The notes: generated by a model not told the origin, from the sequence alone. DNA of 62,354 bases from an uncultured Collinsella sp. (GCA_947001705.1 CAMQHT010000009.1:1-62354); one strand, 5' to 3'. Positions 8,437 to 17,540 are shown, counted from the first letter of the stretch. Translations and numbers: made by a program.

Positions 8437-9162
8437 TTGGCTTTATCCGAACGACTTACGCGCGCCCAGGAGATTCTTGGCCACGAGTTCAATGACAAGG
8501 TGCTGCTGCGCGCGGCGCTTACGCATCCCTCGGCCGTCGAGGGCCAGCCGGTTTCTGCCAGCTATGAGCGCCTTGAGTTCTTGGGCGATTCCATTTTGGG
8601 CGCCGTCGTCGCCCGTTCGCTCTTTGAGTCCTATCCGGAGTTTGACGAGGGCAAGCTTACGCGCCTGAAGGTGTCGCTCGTCTCGGGTGCCACGCTGTCC
8701 GAGGTATCCCATGAGCTGGGCATCGACGACATCATCATCTTTGGTGCCTCCGAGACCGGTACCGGCGCGCGCGGCCTGCACTCGGCGCTTGAGAACGTCT
8801 ATGAGTCGCTCGTGGGTGCGCTGTATCTGGATGCTGGCTGGGATGCGGCGGCGGAGTTCATCCACCGTACGCTCAAGCCCCATTTGGCCTCCGAGCGTGC
8901 CGAGCATCCTGCGAACCCCAAGTCGTTTTTGCAGGAGTGCGTGCAAGCCGACGGCCACGAGCCTCCGGCGTACAAGCTCGTTGGCTCTGAAGGCCCGGCG
9001 CATGCACCGACCTTTACCGCCGTGGTGCTCATCGACGGTATTCGCCAGGGCCGCGGCACCGGTTCCTCCAAGAAGGAGGCCGAGGGAGCCGCTGCGCTCG
9101 AGGCGCTCGACCGCATGGGTTACACCACTAACGGCGTGATTCTCAACAAGAAGCCTGTTTAA
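8437..9162 (+). CDS. rnc: Ribonuclease III
   Basis: A 241-residue double-strand-specific RNase involved in rRNA maturation and mRNA turnover. The RNase III signature ERLEFLGDSILG is at residues 44-55, with the second acidic catalytic patch (ENVYESLVGALYLDAG) near 125-140 and a C-terminal double-stranded RNA-binding domain (about 160-232) ending with a GSSKKEAEGAAA segment. It begins with TTG at 8437, supported by a GGGAGG site 8 bases upstream, and is only 3 bases after acpP. The gene order rnc-smc-ftsY follows. Confidence 0.95.
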   Translation: MALSERLTRAQEILGHEFNDKVLLRAALTHPSAVEGQPVSASYERLEFLGDSILGAVVARSLFESYPEFDEGKLTRLKVSLVSGATLSEVSHELGIDDIIIFGASETGTGARGLHSALENVYESLVGALYLDAGWDAAAEFIHRTLKPHLASERAEHPANPKSFLQECVQADGHEPPAYKLVGSEGPAHAPTFTAVVLIDGIRQGRGTGSSKKEAEGAAALEALDRMGYTTNGVILNKKPV

Positions 9163-9172
9163 GCGAGGAACC

Positions 9173-12100
9173 GTGTATCTCAAGTCCCTCACGCTCAAAG
9201 GGTTCAAGTCGTTTGCCGACCGCGCCCATATGACGTTTGAGCCGGGCCTAACCGTCATCGTCGGTCCCAACGGCTCGGGAAAATCGAACATCTCCGACTC
9301 GATTCTGTGGGTCCTGGGCGAGCAGAGCGCCAAGCAGCTGCGCGGCCAGGCCATGGAGGACGTCATCTTCTCGGGCTCGTCGGCGCGCAAGCCGGTGGGT
9401 GTGGCCGAGGTCACGCTGGTGCTCGATAACTCGGACCATATGTTGCCTGTCGACTTTGACGAGGTGGCTATCACCCGCCGCATGTATCGCTCGGGCGAAA
9501 GCGAGTACCTCATCAACTCGAGCCCGTGCCGCCTGATGGACATCCTGGACATCCTGCACGATTCGGGACTGGGCAAGGATACGCATTCCATCATCAGCCA
9601 GGGCAAGCTCGATGCCATTTTGCAGAGTCGCCCTGAGGAGCGCCGTGCCCTCATTGAGGAGGCCGCCGGCATCTCCAAGCACAAGCGTCGTAAGGAACGT
9701 GCGCTCAAAAAGATTAAATCGATGGACGAGCACCTGACCCGTGCCCGCGACATCAATAAGGAGATCGCCCGTCAGCTGCGGCCGCTGGAGCGTCAGGTCG
9801 ATCGCGCGCGCAAGTACAAAGAGCTGTCCTCGCGCGCGAACGAGCTTACGCAGATGCTGGCTGTCGACGAGCTGCGTTCGCTGCAATCGCAGTGGAACGA
9901 CCTGGAGAGCCGCTCTAAGGAGGGCGCCGCCGAGCTTGAGCTTGCGCAATACCGCTTGGGCGAAAAGGAGCGCGAGCTCGAGAAGCTCCAGGTTATGCTC
10001 GAGGAAAAGGGCCTGTTTGTGGGCGATCTGGGCGAGCAGCGCCGCCATATGCAAGACGTGGTCGGCCGCATTAACTCCGACATGCGTCTGCTCGAGGAAA
10101 AGGGCCACAACATGGTGTCGCGCCTGTCTGACATGCGCGGCCAGATCTCGAGCTCCGAGCATCAGCGCCGTCGCGTGGTCGAGGAGCTCGAGGATGCACG
10201 AGTCCAGCTTGAGGAAGTGACCGGCGAGCATATGCAGGCCCAGGAGGACGTCGACGCCGCTGGTCCTGCCGCCGCCGAGCTTCACGAGCGCCGCGTGGCG
10301 CTTGATGCGCAGATTTCGCAGCTCACGCGCGAGCAGCGCGATGTGCAGCGTTTGGCCGATAACGCCGCGCTCGAGCTCGCCAAGGTGAAGGACTCGCTGA
10401 GCAACACCGAGGTCGAGGACAACATGTATGCCTCGCGCCTGGAGCAGATCGATGAGCAGCTCGAGGAGGTCACGGCATCGCTTGATAGCCGCCGCAACCG
10501 TGCTGAGGAGCTTGAGAGCGCCCTTGAGGCGGCTCGTCAAGCCCAGAGCGATGCGCGTGAGGCTACCGAGGTCGCCCGTGCAGCCCTGAAGGACTTGCGT
10601 AATCGTGAGAGCGAGGCGCGCAACAAGCTGTCCGAGGTGCGCTCGGAGCTTGCCAGCCAAAAGAAGCTCGATGCCCGCATGGCAGACAGCTCGCCGCTCG
10701 TAAGCCGTCTGGTGGGCGCGCTGGGCGACGATGTTTCGGGCCGTCTGGGCGATGTGCTCGAGGCACCGCGTGAGCTCGAGGGCCTGGTTGAGCAGCTGCT
10801 CGCAGGTGATATCGATGCCCTGCTGTTCGATAACGCTGCCGCACTTGAGCGCGCCGGTCGCGCTGCCCTGGACCAGAAGAAGGCCTCGGGTGAGGCACTG
10901 CTGATGGCGCGCGGCGTGAGCGGCTCTGCTGCTGCCAATGGCGCTGCCGGTACGCGTCTGGTCGATCGTCTGTCCGTGCGCTCCGGTTATGGCCCGGTTG
11001 TCGAGGCCCTTCTCGGCGACTATTACGTGGTCGATGACTTGGCTGCCGCGTTGGCTGCCCCTGTCGTTGACGGTGTGACCTACGTGACTCCCGATGGCGC
11101 CCGCGTGAGCTGTGGTGGTCTGGTGCGCGTGGGGCTCGATGCCGGCGAGGCTTCGGGTGCCTTGGAGCGCAAGCGCCGCATCCGTGAGCTCGAGGGCCTG
11201 GAACCCGATCTGGCTGCCATCTTTGAGCATGCTTCGGACCAAGTCGTTGAGGCCAACGCCGCCGTCGAGGAGGCACGTGCCGCCGAGGGCGATGCCGCCG
11301 GTGAGATCGCCCGTCTTGAGGGCGAGCGCCGCTCGCTGCTCTCCGAGATCGGCCGCTTGGAGCAAAGCGTCAACAATGCCGAGGTCGAGCGCGTGCGCAT
11401 CTCCAAGCGCCGCGAGCAGGCCTCCGAGGCCGTTCGCGCTGCGCGCCCGCGCGTTGACGAGCTCACCCGTTCGCGTGACGAGGCGCGTGCACAGGCAAGC
11501 GACCTGGGTCTCCAGATTGCCGAGGCCAACGATGAGCTCGATCGCGTTCGCCGTGACGATTCCGAGGCCGCCGGTAAGCTCGCCGATGCCAAGGTGCGCC
11601 TGGCCCAGACGAGCGAGCGCTTGCGTTCGCTGAAGGGCCGCGTGCCCGACCTTGAGCATCGTCTTGAGGGCATCGACCGTCGTATCCGCGGAACACGCCA
11701 GGCTTCGCGCTCGCTCGAGCTGCTGCGCCTGCGCGTCGACCCCATGCACGAACGCTATTCTGCCCTGTTGGAACGCGCATCGGATTGGGCAGCGCGCCTG
11801 CGTGACCAGGCCTCTCTGGAAGAGGCGGACTCCGCTTCGCTCAAGAAGACCATCGAGGATGCCAAGGCCGAGGTTGCCCGCGCTAAGGAGCGGGTCGATA
11901 CCGCCTCTGCCACGCAAAACGAGTTCAAGGTCGCACGCGGCAAGCTCGAGGTGCAGGTAGAGGCGGCCATCAAGGCTATTACCGCCGACGGTACCACGGT
12001 GCTCGAGGAAGCGCTCATGCTGCCGGCGCCCACCGATCGCGATGCCGCCGAGCGCGAGCTCAACCAGCTTGTGCGCCAGATCAACAATCTGGGCCCCGTG

Positions 12101-12709
12101 AACCAGGTTGCCATGGAGGAGTACGAGCAGCTCAAGCGCCGCGCCGACTACATCGAGGAGCAGCTGGCCGATCTGGAGAGCGCGCGCAAGGCGCTCACCA
12201 AGATCACGGTGGCCATTGATCGCAAGATGCGCAAGGCGTTTCTGGTGACGTTTGAGAAGGTCGACGCGAACTTCCGCGAGATCTTCGCCATGCTGTTCCC
12301 GGGTGGCCAGGCTCATCTTGAGATGACTGATCCCGAGCATCCTGCCGAGACGGGCATTGAGGTTGTGGCGCAGCCGCGCGGCAAGCGCATTACCAAGATG
12401 ATGCTCATGTCGGGTGGCGAGAAGAGTCTGACGGCGCTCGCCCTGCTCTTTGCCGTGTACCGCACGCGCACGGTGCCGTTCTATGTGCTGGACGAGGTCG
12501 AGGCGGCGCTTGATGACGCCAACCTGTCCAAGCTCATCGGAGCCCTCGATGTGCTGCGTTCCGATACACAGCTCTTGGTCATTTCGCATCAGCGCCGTAC
12601 TATGGAGGACGCTGACGTTCTCTATGGCGTCTCGATGCAAGCCGACGGCGTCAGCCGCGTCGTCTCGCAAAAACTCGATCGCGAAACCGGAAAGGTCGTG
12701 AATGCATAA
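9173..12709 (+). CDS. smc: Chromosome segregation protein SMC
   Basis: The 1178-residue condensin ATPase starts at GTG 9173. Walker A GPNGSGKSN is at residues 31-39, followed by long coiled coils (about 165-505), a hinge domain (about 510-670), a second coiled coil (about 680-1020), then the ABC signature LMSGGEKSLTAL near 1080 and Walker B VLDEVEAALDD near 1105. Length and domain order are complete. SMC with ScpA/ScpB (not in this window) compacts and segregates the chromosome. Its TAA shares one base with the ftsY ATG. Confidence 0.97.
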   Translation: MYLKSLTLKGFKSFADRAHMTFEPGLTVIVGPNGSGKSNISDSILWVLGEQSAKQLRGQAMEDVIFSGSSARKPVGVAEVTLVLDNSDHMLPVDFDEVAITRRMYRSGESEYLINSSPCRLMDILDILHDSGLGKDTHSIISQGKLDAILQSRPEERRALIEEAAGISKHKRRKERALKKIKSMDEHLTRARDINKEIARQLRPLERQVDRARKYKELSSRANELTQMLAVDELRSLQSQWNDLESRSKEGAAELELAQYRLGEKERELEKLQVMLEEKGLFVGDLGEQRRHMQDVVGRINSDMRLLEEKGHNMVSRLSDMRGQISSSEHQRRRVVEELEDARVQLEEVTGEHMQAQEDVDAAGPAAAELHERRVALDAQISQLTREQRDVQRLADNAALELAKVKDSLSNTEVEDNMYASRLEQIDEQLEEVTASLDSRRNRAEELESALEAARQAQSDAREATEVARAALKDLRNRESEARNKLSEVRSELASQKKLDARMADSSPLVSRLVGALGDDVSGRLGDVLEAPRELEGLVEQLLAGDIDALLFDNAAALERAGRAALDQKKASGEALLMARGVSGSAAANGAAGTRLVDRLSVRSGYGPVVEALLGDYYVVDDLAAALAAPVVDGVTYVTPDGARVSCGGLVRVGLDAGEASGALERKRRIRELEGLEPDLAAIFEHASDQVVEANAAVEEARAAEGDAAGEIARLEGERRSLLSEIGRLEQSVNNAEVERVRISKRREQASEAVRAARPRVDELTRSRDEARAQASDLGLQIAEANDELDRVRRDDSEAAGKLADAKVRLAQTSERLRSLKGRVPDLEHRLEGIDRRIRGTRQASRSLELLRLRVDPMHERYSALLERASDWAARLRDQASLEEADSASLKKTIEDAKAEVARAKERVDTASATQNEFKVARGKLEVQVEAAIKAITADGTTVLEEALMLPAPTDRDAAERELNQLVRQINNLGPVNQVAMEEYEQLKRRADYIEEQLADLESARKALTKITVAIDRKMRKAFLVTFEKVDANFREIFAMLFPGGQAHLEMTDPEHPAETGIEVVAQPRGKRITKMMLMSGGEKSLTALALLFAVYRTRTVPFYVLDEVEAALDDANLSKLIGALDVLRSDTQLLVISHQRRTMEDADVLYGVSMQADGVSRVVSQKLDRETGKVVNA

Positions 12710-13626
12710 TGGGATTCTTTGACGCTCTCTCGCGCGGACTTGAGCGCAGCCGCGAGGCCCTCAACGAGGTCTTCTACTTTGGCGGCGAGGTCGACGAGGA
12801 CTTTTGGGAGGACCTTGAGGACACCCTCGTTATGGGTGACATGGGTGCCGAGGTCGCTATTCAGGTCTCCGATGACCTGCGCGATGCCGCAGCCAAGAAG
12901 AACCTCAAGACCGCACCGCAGCTTCGTCGCGCTCTGGCCGAGCAGCTTGAGCAGCACTTTGTGCCCATCGAGCGCGATCCGTTCTCCGATACGCCGAGCT
13001 GCGTGCTGTTTGTGGGCATCAACGGTGCCGGCAAGACCACGACGGTCGGCAAGATTGCGAGCGCCATGGCTTCCCGCGGCAAGAATGTCGTGATCGGTTC
13101 GGCCGATACCTTCCGCGCCGCCGCCATCGAGCAGCTCGATGTGTGGGGTCAGCGCGCCGGTGTTCCCGTCATCAAGCGCGACCGCGGCTCCGACCCGGCG
13201 AGCGTTTGTTACGACGTGCTCGACGAGGCCGACAGGCGCGGCAGCGACCTGGTGCTTATCGACACCGCCGGTCGTCTGCATACGAGCCCCGAGCTCATGC
13301 GCGAGCTCGCCAAGGTGGTCAACGTGACGCGTAAGCGCGCCGCCAATATGGCCGCCGGCCCCATGCCGGTTTCGGTCGTGCTTGTGATCGATGCCGCCAC
13401 TGGTCAGAACGGTCTGAACCAGGCGCTCGAGTTTAACGAGGCGCTGGGCCTGGACGGTATTATCATGACTAAGCTCGACGGCACGGCTAAGGGCGGTATC
13501 GCCATGGCCGTGGCCGAGAAGCTCAAGCTCCCGATCCTGCGCATCGGCGTGGGCGAGCAGGTCGATGACCTGCAGGAGTTTAACGCCAAAGATTTCTGCC
13601 GCGCCCTGGTGGGCGAGTCCAACTAA
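12709..13626 (+). CDS. ftsY: Signal recognition particle receptor FtsY
   Basis: A 305-residue SRP GTPase with a short N-terminal helix (MGFFDALSRGLERSR) in place of the long acidic A domain of E. coli, as is common in Gram-positives. The N domain spans about residues 1-95 and the NG core carries GINGAGKTTTVGK near 103, DTFRAAAIEQL, DTAGRLHTS, TKLDGTAKGG and the C-terminal GVGEQVDDLQEF. It docks ribosome-nascent-chain-SRP complexes at the membrane and pairs with Ffh, encoded 10 bases downstream. The start overlaps the smc stop (TAATG). Confidence 0.97.
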   Translation: MGFFDALSRGLERSREALNEVFYFGGEVDEDFWEDLEDTLVMGDMGAEVAIQVSDDLRDAAAKKNLKTAPQLRRALAEQLEQHFVPIERDPFSDTPSCVLFVGINGAGKTTTVGKIASAMASRGKNVVIGSADTFRAAAIEQLDVWGQRAGVPVIKRDRGSDPASVCYDVLDEADRRGSDLVLIDTAGRLHTSPELMRELAKVVNVTRKRAANMAAGPMPVSVVLVIDAATGQNGLNQALEFNEALGLDGIIMTKLDGTAKGGIAMAVAEKLKLPILRIGVGEQVDDLQEFNAKDFCRALVGESN

Positions 13627-13636
13627 GGAGTAACCA

Positions 13637-15112
13637 GTGTTTGATTCCCTGAGCGATCGCCTCAACGACACATTTGACCGCCTGCGCGGCAAGGGTAAGC
13701 TGACCGAGGCCGATATCACCTCGGCCATGCGCGACATTCGCATGGCGCTGCTCGAGGCCGACGTTAACTTTAAGGTCGTCAAGGAGTTCGTTGCTAAGAC
13801 CAAGGAGCGCTGCATGACCGCCGAGGTCATGGAGTCGCTGTCGCCGGCGCAAAACGTCGTCAAGATCGTGCTCGACGAGCTCACCGAGATGCTCGGCTCC
13901 ACCGAGAGCAAGCTCGTTTTTAGTAACCGCATTCCTAATGTCATCATGCTCGTGGGCCTGCAGGGCTCCGGTAAGACCACGGCTGCCGTAAAGCTGGCTT
14001 ACCTGCTCAAGAAGCAGGGCCGCTCGCCGCTGCTCGCCGCGTGCGACGTCTACCGTCCCGCAGCTGCCGACCAGCTGGCCACGCTCGGTGGCGAGATCGG
14101 CGTTCCGGTCTTCCGCGGTGACGGTGAGCGCCCGGTCGATATCGCCAAGGGCGCCATCCAGGAGGCCGTCGACCACCTGCGTGACGTGGTCATCGTCGAT
14201 ACCGCCGGTCGTCTTCAGATCGACGAGCAGATGATGCAGGAGGCCGTCGACATCAAGAAGGCCGTCAAGCCCGACCAGGTGCTGATGGTCGTCGACGCCA
14301 TGACCGGCCAGGATATCGTCAACGTCGTCTCGACCTTCGCCGAGCGCACCGACTTTGACGGCGTGATCATCTCCAAGCTCGACGGCGACGCCCGTGGCGG
14401 TGGCGCACTTTCGGTGCGCCAGGTGACCGGTAAGCCCATCAAATTCGTGAGCATGGGCGAGAAGCCCGATTCGCTGGAGCCGTTCTATCCCGATCGCATG
14501 GCCAAGCGCATCTTGGGCATGGGCGATGTTGTCGGCATCATCGAGAAGGCCCAGGAGGCAGCCGATGCAGAGCAGCTTGAGGCTGCCGAGCGTATGCTGC
14601 GCGAGGGCTTCACCATGAACGACATGCTCGACCAGATGAAGGCCGTCAAGAAGATGGGCGGCATGAAGGGCATTCTGGGTATGCTTCCCGGCGGCCAGCG
14701 CGCGCTCAACCAGATGGGCGGCAACTTGGACGAGGGCATCTTCGACAAGAACGAGGCCATCATCATGTCGATGACCAAGGAGGAGCGCCTGCGTCCCTCC
14801 ATCATCAACGGCCAGCGTCGCGCCCGTATCGCCAAGGGCGCCGGCGTGACCCCCACCGAGGTCAACAGCCTTATGAAGCAGTGGGGCGAGATGAACAAGA
14901 TGATGGGCCGCATGCGCACGATGGCCAATCAGGCACAGGCCGGCGGCAAGAAGGGCAAAAAGGGCAAGAAGGGCAAGAAGATGCGCATGCCCAATATCCC
15001 TGGGCTGGACGCTATGGGTCTGGGCGGCATGGGCGGCCTGGGTACGGGCGGTCCCAAGTCCGATATGGAGCTGCTGCGCCAGATGGAAGCGCAGATGCGC
15101 AATAAGAAATAG
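13637..15112 (+). CDS. ffh: Signal recognition particle protein Ffh
   Basis: A 491-residue SRP54 homologue. The N domain begins MFDSLSDRLNDTFDRLRG, the G domain has GLQGSGKTTAAVK near residue 105, DVYRPAAADQL, DTAGRLQID and SKLDGDARGGGA, and the methionine-rich M domain (about 300-435) binds signal peptides and 4.5S RNA. The last 50 residues are a Lys-Gly block then a Gly/Met-rich tail, longer than E. coli Ffh but normal for high-GC Gram-positives. The GTG start at 13637 follows AAGGAG. No 4.5S RNA gene was recognised in the window. Confidence 0.96.
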   Translation: MFDSLSDRLNDTFDRLRGKGKLTEADITSAMRDIRMALLEADVNFKVVKEFVAKTKERCMTAEVMESLSPAQNVVKIVLDELTEMLGSTESKLVFSNRIPNVIMLVGLQGSGKTTAAVKLAYLLKKQGRSPLLAACDVYRPAAADQLATLGGEIGVPVFRGDGERPVDIAKGAIQEAVDHLRDVVIVDTAGRLQIDEQMMQEAVDIKKAVKPDQVLMVVDAMTGQDIVNVVSTFAERTDFDGVIISKLDGDARGGGALSVRQVTGKPIKFVSMGEKPDSLEPFYPDRMAKRILGMGDVVGIIEKAQEAADAEQLEAAERMLREGFTMNDMLDQMKAVKKMGGMKGILGMLPGGQRALNQMGGNLDEGIFDKNEAIIMSMTKEERLRPSIINGQRRARIAKGAGVTPTEVNSLMKQWGEMNKMMGRMRTMANQAQAGGKKGKKGKKGKKMRMPNIPGLDAMGLGGMGGLGTGGPKSDMELLRQMEAQMRNKK

Positions 15113-15136
15113 GGCTGTAATTCCAGCTTGATATGG

Positions 15137-15170
15137 CAAAGGCCACTCGGAAGCTACCGGGTGGCCTTTG
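15137..15170 (+). terminator. Probable terminator after ffh
   Basis: A stem of about 13 bp (15137-15150 with 15157-15170, one mismatch/bulge) surrounds a short loop; the tail is TTGTTGG rather than a pure T run. It separates ffh from the convergent DUF134 gene. Confidence 0.6.
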
Positions 15171-15232
15171 TTGTTGGCTTTGATAGTTGGGCTGCGTTCA
15201 GCGTCGCGCCCCGAGCTCGCGGTGCCGTGCCG

Positions 15233-15997
15233 TTAGTGGCAGCCGCAGCCCTCGTGGCCCTCGTGCTCGTGATGGCCGTGGCAGCTGCAGGACTCGCCAT
15301 GTTCGTGGGCGTGGTCGTGGTCATGGCCGTGGCAGCCGCACGTGGCCTCGCCGTTCTGTGCGAGCGTTCCGGCGATAAGGGCCTCGACACAAGCGTCGCA
15401 GTTGCCCTGAGCTCCTGCGTACACCGTGATGCCGGCTTGGGCAAGCGCGTTGATGGCGCCACCGCCGATGCCGCCGCAGATGAGCGTGTCCACGCCACCG
15501 TTGGCGAGCAGGCCCGCAAGGGCACCGTGACCGGTGCCGCCGGTGCCCACGACCTGCTCGTTGAGTACCTTGCCATCCTGAATGTCGTAGATCTTGAACT
15601 GCTCGCTGCGGCCAAAGTGCATAAAGATGTTGCCATTGTCGTACGTGGTTGCCACCCTCATGGTGCCGACCCCCTTTGCTGGCCATGCGGCCGTTGTCGT
15701 GGTGATGGGGGAGTACGCGATATTGCCGCCTTCGATGATGAGCGCCCGACCATTGACCAACGCGTTTGCCACCTTGCGATGCGCTCGGCTGCAAATAGCC
15801 GCCACCGTGGCGCGCGCGATGCCCATCTGCTGTGCGACTGCCTCTTGGTTAAGGCCTTCCAGGTCGCACAGGCGCAGCACCTCGAGTTCGTCGACCGTCA
15901 TGTCGATGGCGTCTCCACTGGCAAGGCCGTCGGGGGTAAAGCCGCGATATTCGGGGATGATCCCAACACGGCGCAATTTCTCGCGTCTTCCTGCCAT
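15233..15997 (-). CDS. DUF134 HTH - NifX/dinitrogenase-cofactor fusion with His-rich tail
   Basis: A 254-residue protein with three parts. Residues 1-95 are a DUF134 helix-turn-helix (sigma-like segment LNQEAVAQQMGIARATVA). Residues 110-220 are a NifX/NifB-type iron-molybdenum cofactor binding domain (MRVATTYDNGNIFMHFG at its start, LICGGIGGGAINAL later). Residues 222-254 are a His/Cys/Glu-rich tail typical of nickel, zinc or iron binding. No nitrogen-fixation genes are present, so it is likely a metal-sensing transcription factor or metal chaperone. Its promoter is bracketed by two TGRCATATGTCA palindromes, consistent with autoregulation. The start at 15997 has a well-placed AAGGAGC on the - strand. 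Confidence 0.85.
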   Translation of the reverse strand: MAGRREKLRRVGIIPEYRGFTPDGLASGDAIDMTVDELEVLRLCDLEGLNQEAVAQQMGIARATVAAICSRAHRKVANALVNGRALIIEGGNIAYSPITTTTAAWPAKGVGTMRVATTYDNGNIFMHFGRSEQFKIYDIQDGKVLNEQVVGTGGTGHGALAGLLANGGVDTLICGGIGGGAINALAQAGITVYAGAQGNCDACVEALIAGTLAQNGEATCGCHGHDHDHAHEHGESCSCHGHHEHEGHEGCGCH

Positions 15998-16011
15998 ACG
16001 TGCTCCTTATC

Positions 16012-16076
16012 TGACATATGTCAACAATAGAATAACGAACGTGCAGATTTACGCAAGAGATTTCTGGCATATGTCA
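16012..16076 (-). promoter_or_regulatory. DUF134 promoter bracketed by paired palindromic operators
   Basis: Two 12-base palindromes, TGACATATGTCA at 16012-16023 and TGGCATATGTCA at 16065-16076, have starts 53 bases apart, about five helical turns. Between them, on the - strand, a -35 TTGCGT (16051-16056) and -10 TATTCT (16029-16034) with a 16-base spacer point toward the DUF134 gene. The geometry suggests a dimeric regulator, plausibly the DUF134 protein itself, bridging both sites. The upstream site also lies about 50 bases ahead of the thyA -10 element. Confidence 0.65.
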
Positions 16077-16123
16077 GAAAACAAGGGCTTATGTTTGGGC
16101 TGTGGGGCCGCGTGCGCCTGGGC

Positions 16124-16129
16124 TATAAT
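16124..16129 (+). promoter_or_regulatory. -10 element of the thyA promoter
   Basis: A perfect TATAAT lies 35 bases before the thyA start. No convincing -35 hexamer is seen at 16-18 bases upstream, so only the -10 is annotated. Confidence 0.5.
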
Positions 16130-16163
16130 GAATCTCGCTTGTAGGCGACTGACAGGAGGGTCA

Positions 16164-17012
16164 ATGAGCAAGGCTGATCAACAGTTTGTAACCATGTGCC
16201 GCGATATTTTGGACCATGGCACCACCACCGAGGGCCAAAAGGTCCGCCCGGTGTGGGAGGATGGCACCCCTGCCTATACCATTAAAAACTTTGGTGTCAC
16301 GGCACGCTATGACCTGCGTGAGGAGTTTCCGGCGCTTACCCTGCGTCGTACGGCCCTCAAATCTGCCATGGATGAGATCCTATGGATCTATCAAAAGAAG
16401 TCCAATAACGTGCATGATCTCAACAGCCATATTTGGGATGAGTGGGCCGACGAGACCGGCTCCATCGGCAAGGCCTACGGGTATCAGATTGGGCAGAAGA
16501 GCCATTATGCCGAGGGTGACTTCGATCAGATGGATCGCGTGCTGTACGACCTTAAGAACACGCCGTACAGCCGCCGCATTATGACGAACACTTATGTGTT
16601 TAGTGACCTGTCCGAGATGCACCTGTATCCGTGCGCCTACAGCGTGACGTATAACGTGACGCAGCGTCCGCAGGATGATAAACCGACGCTCAACATGATT
16701 CTCAACCAGCGTAGCCAGGACATTTTGGCCGCGAACAACTGGAATGTGTGCCAGTACGCCATTTTGCTGATGATGGTTGCGCAGTCGGTCGATATGATTC
16801 CCGGCGAGCTGCTGCACGTGATCGCCGATGCACACATTTACGACCGTCATGTCGATATCGTCCGCGAGCTTATCGAGCGTCCGCAGTTTGCGGCGCCCAA
16901 GGTAACGCTTAACCCCGATGTACATGACTTCTATGCGTTTACGACTGATGATCTGATCGTCGAGGGCTATGAGCACGGCCCGCAGGTCAAGAACATCCCC
17001 ATTGCGGTGTAG
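16164..17012 (+). CDS. thyA: Thymidylate synthase ThyA
   Basis: A 282-residue enzyme methylating dUMP to dTMP with methylenetetrahydrofolate. The catalytic cysteine is Cys157 in LYPCAYSV; the phosphate-binding segment NQRSQD and the nucleotide-binding ADAHIYDRH are present. The active-site variant LYPCAY instead of LPPCH marks a known clade of Gram-positive ThyA proteins, not damage. The frame is open far upstream, but the ATG at 16164, preceded by AGGAGG, gives the proper N terminus. folA, which regenerates the folate by-product of this enzyme, follows directly. Confidence 0.93.
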   Translation: MSKADQQFVTMCRDILDHGTTTEGQKVRPVWEDGTPAYTIKNFGVTARYDLREEFPALTLRRTALKSAMDEILWIYQKKSNNVHDLNSHIWDEWADETGSIGKAYGYQIGQKSHYAEGDFDQMDRVLYDLKNTPYSRRIMTNTYVFSDLSEMHLYPCAYSVTYNVTQRPQDDKPTLNMILNQRSQDILAANNWNVCQYAILLMMVAQSVDMIPGELLHVIADAHIYDRHVDIVRELIERPQFAAPKVTLNPDVHDFYAFTTDDLIVEGYEHGPQVKNIPIAV

Positions 17013-17021
17013 GTGACGCGC

Positions 17022-17540
17022 ATGACGTGTAAGCTTTCCGCCATTGTCGCCGTGTGTGACGATTGGGGCATTGGGTGCGAGGGTGACATGGTCGTGTCTA
17101 ATCGCGCCGACATGCGTCATTTTGTGGCGCGCACCAAAGGCTGCCCGGTCATTATGGGACGCAAGACGCTGCTGAGTTTTCCCGGCGGGCGTCCGCTCAA
17201 GAACCGTCGTAATATCGTGCTCACGCGCGATGAGGACTTTGCTGCCGAGGGCGTCGACGTGGTGCATAGCGTCGACGAAGCGCTCACCGCGGTAGCCGAT
17301 GAGCCCGTTGCGTGGGTGATCGGTGGCGGCGAGGTGTATCGGCAGTTTTTGCCGTATTGCGCCGAGGCCGAGGTCACGCATGACCACTGCGTCCATCCCG
17401 TGGACACGTACTTTCCCGACTTGGACGCCGATCCCGCGTGGGAAGTTGCGCGGCGCGAAGGGGTTGCCACGATTGCCGCGGGCGAGGGTGACGAAGGCCT
17501 CGATTATGAGTTCGTGACGTATCGTCGCATTGAGGCGTAA
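17022..17540 (+). CDS. folA: Dihydrofolate reductase
   Basis: A 172-residue DHFR that reduces the dihydrofolate released by ThyA. Family features include the N-terminal LSAIVAVCDDWGIG strand/loop, the catalytic acidic residue in RADMRHF, the NADPH-binding IMGRKTLLSFPGGRPL, the following NIVLTRD strand, and the later VIGGGEVYRQFLP motif. The usual L-P-W of the Met20 loop reads M-V-V here, losing the near-invariant tryptophan. A GTG at 17013 is also in frame; ATG 17022 is preferred for its AGGTGA at a 5-base distance. Transcribed with thyA. Confidence 0.9.
   Translation: MTCKLSAIVAVCDDWGIGCEGDMVVSNRADMRHFVARTKGCPVIMGRKTLLSFPGGRPLKNRRNIVLTRDEDFAAEGVDVVHSVDEALTAVADEPVAWVIGGGEVYRQFLPYCAEAEVTHDHCVHPVDTYFPDLDADPAWEVARREGVATIAAGEGDEGLDYEFVTYRRIEA

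Noticed and set aside
9248..12670. A very long open frame antisense to smc (over 1,000 codons), and similar long antisense frames opposite alaS, recG, fakA and ffh
   Set aside because: High-GC codon bias with few A/T-rich third positions removes stops from the complementary frame. No ribosome sites or family motifs are found, and the sense genes are complete.
14940..15112. Lys-Gly and Gly-Met repeats at the end of Ffh
   Set aside because: They are the ordinary tail of the SRP M domain in this group, not a repeat element or frameshift.
16164..17012. ThyA active site LYPCAY instead of LPPCH suggested a defective enzyme
   Set aside because: The catalytic Cys, the QRSQD phosphate-binding motif and the ADAHIYDRH segment are intact, and LYPCAY marks a known Gram-positive clade.
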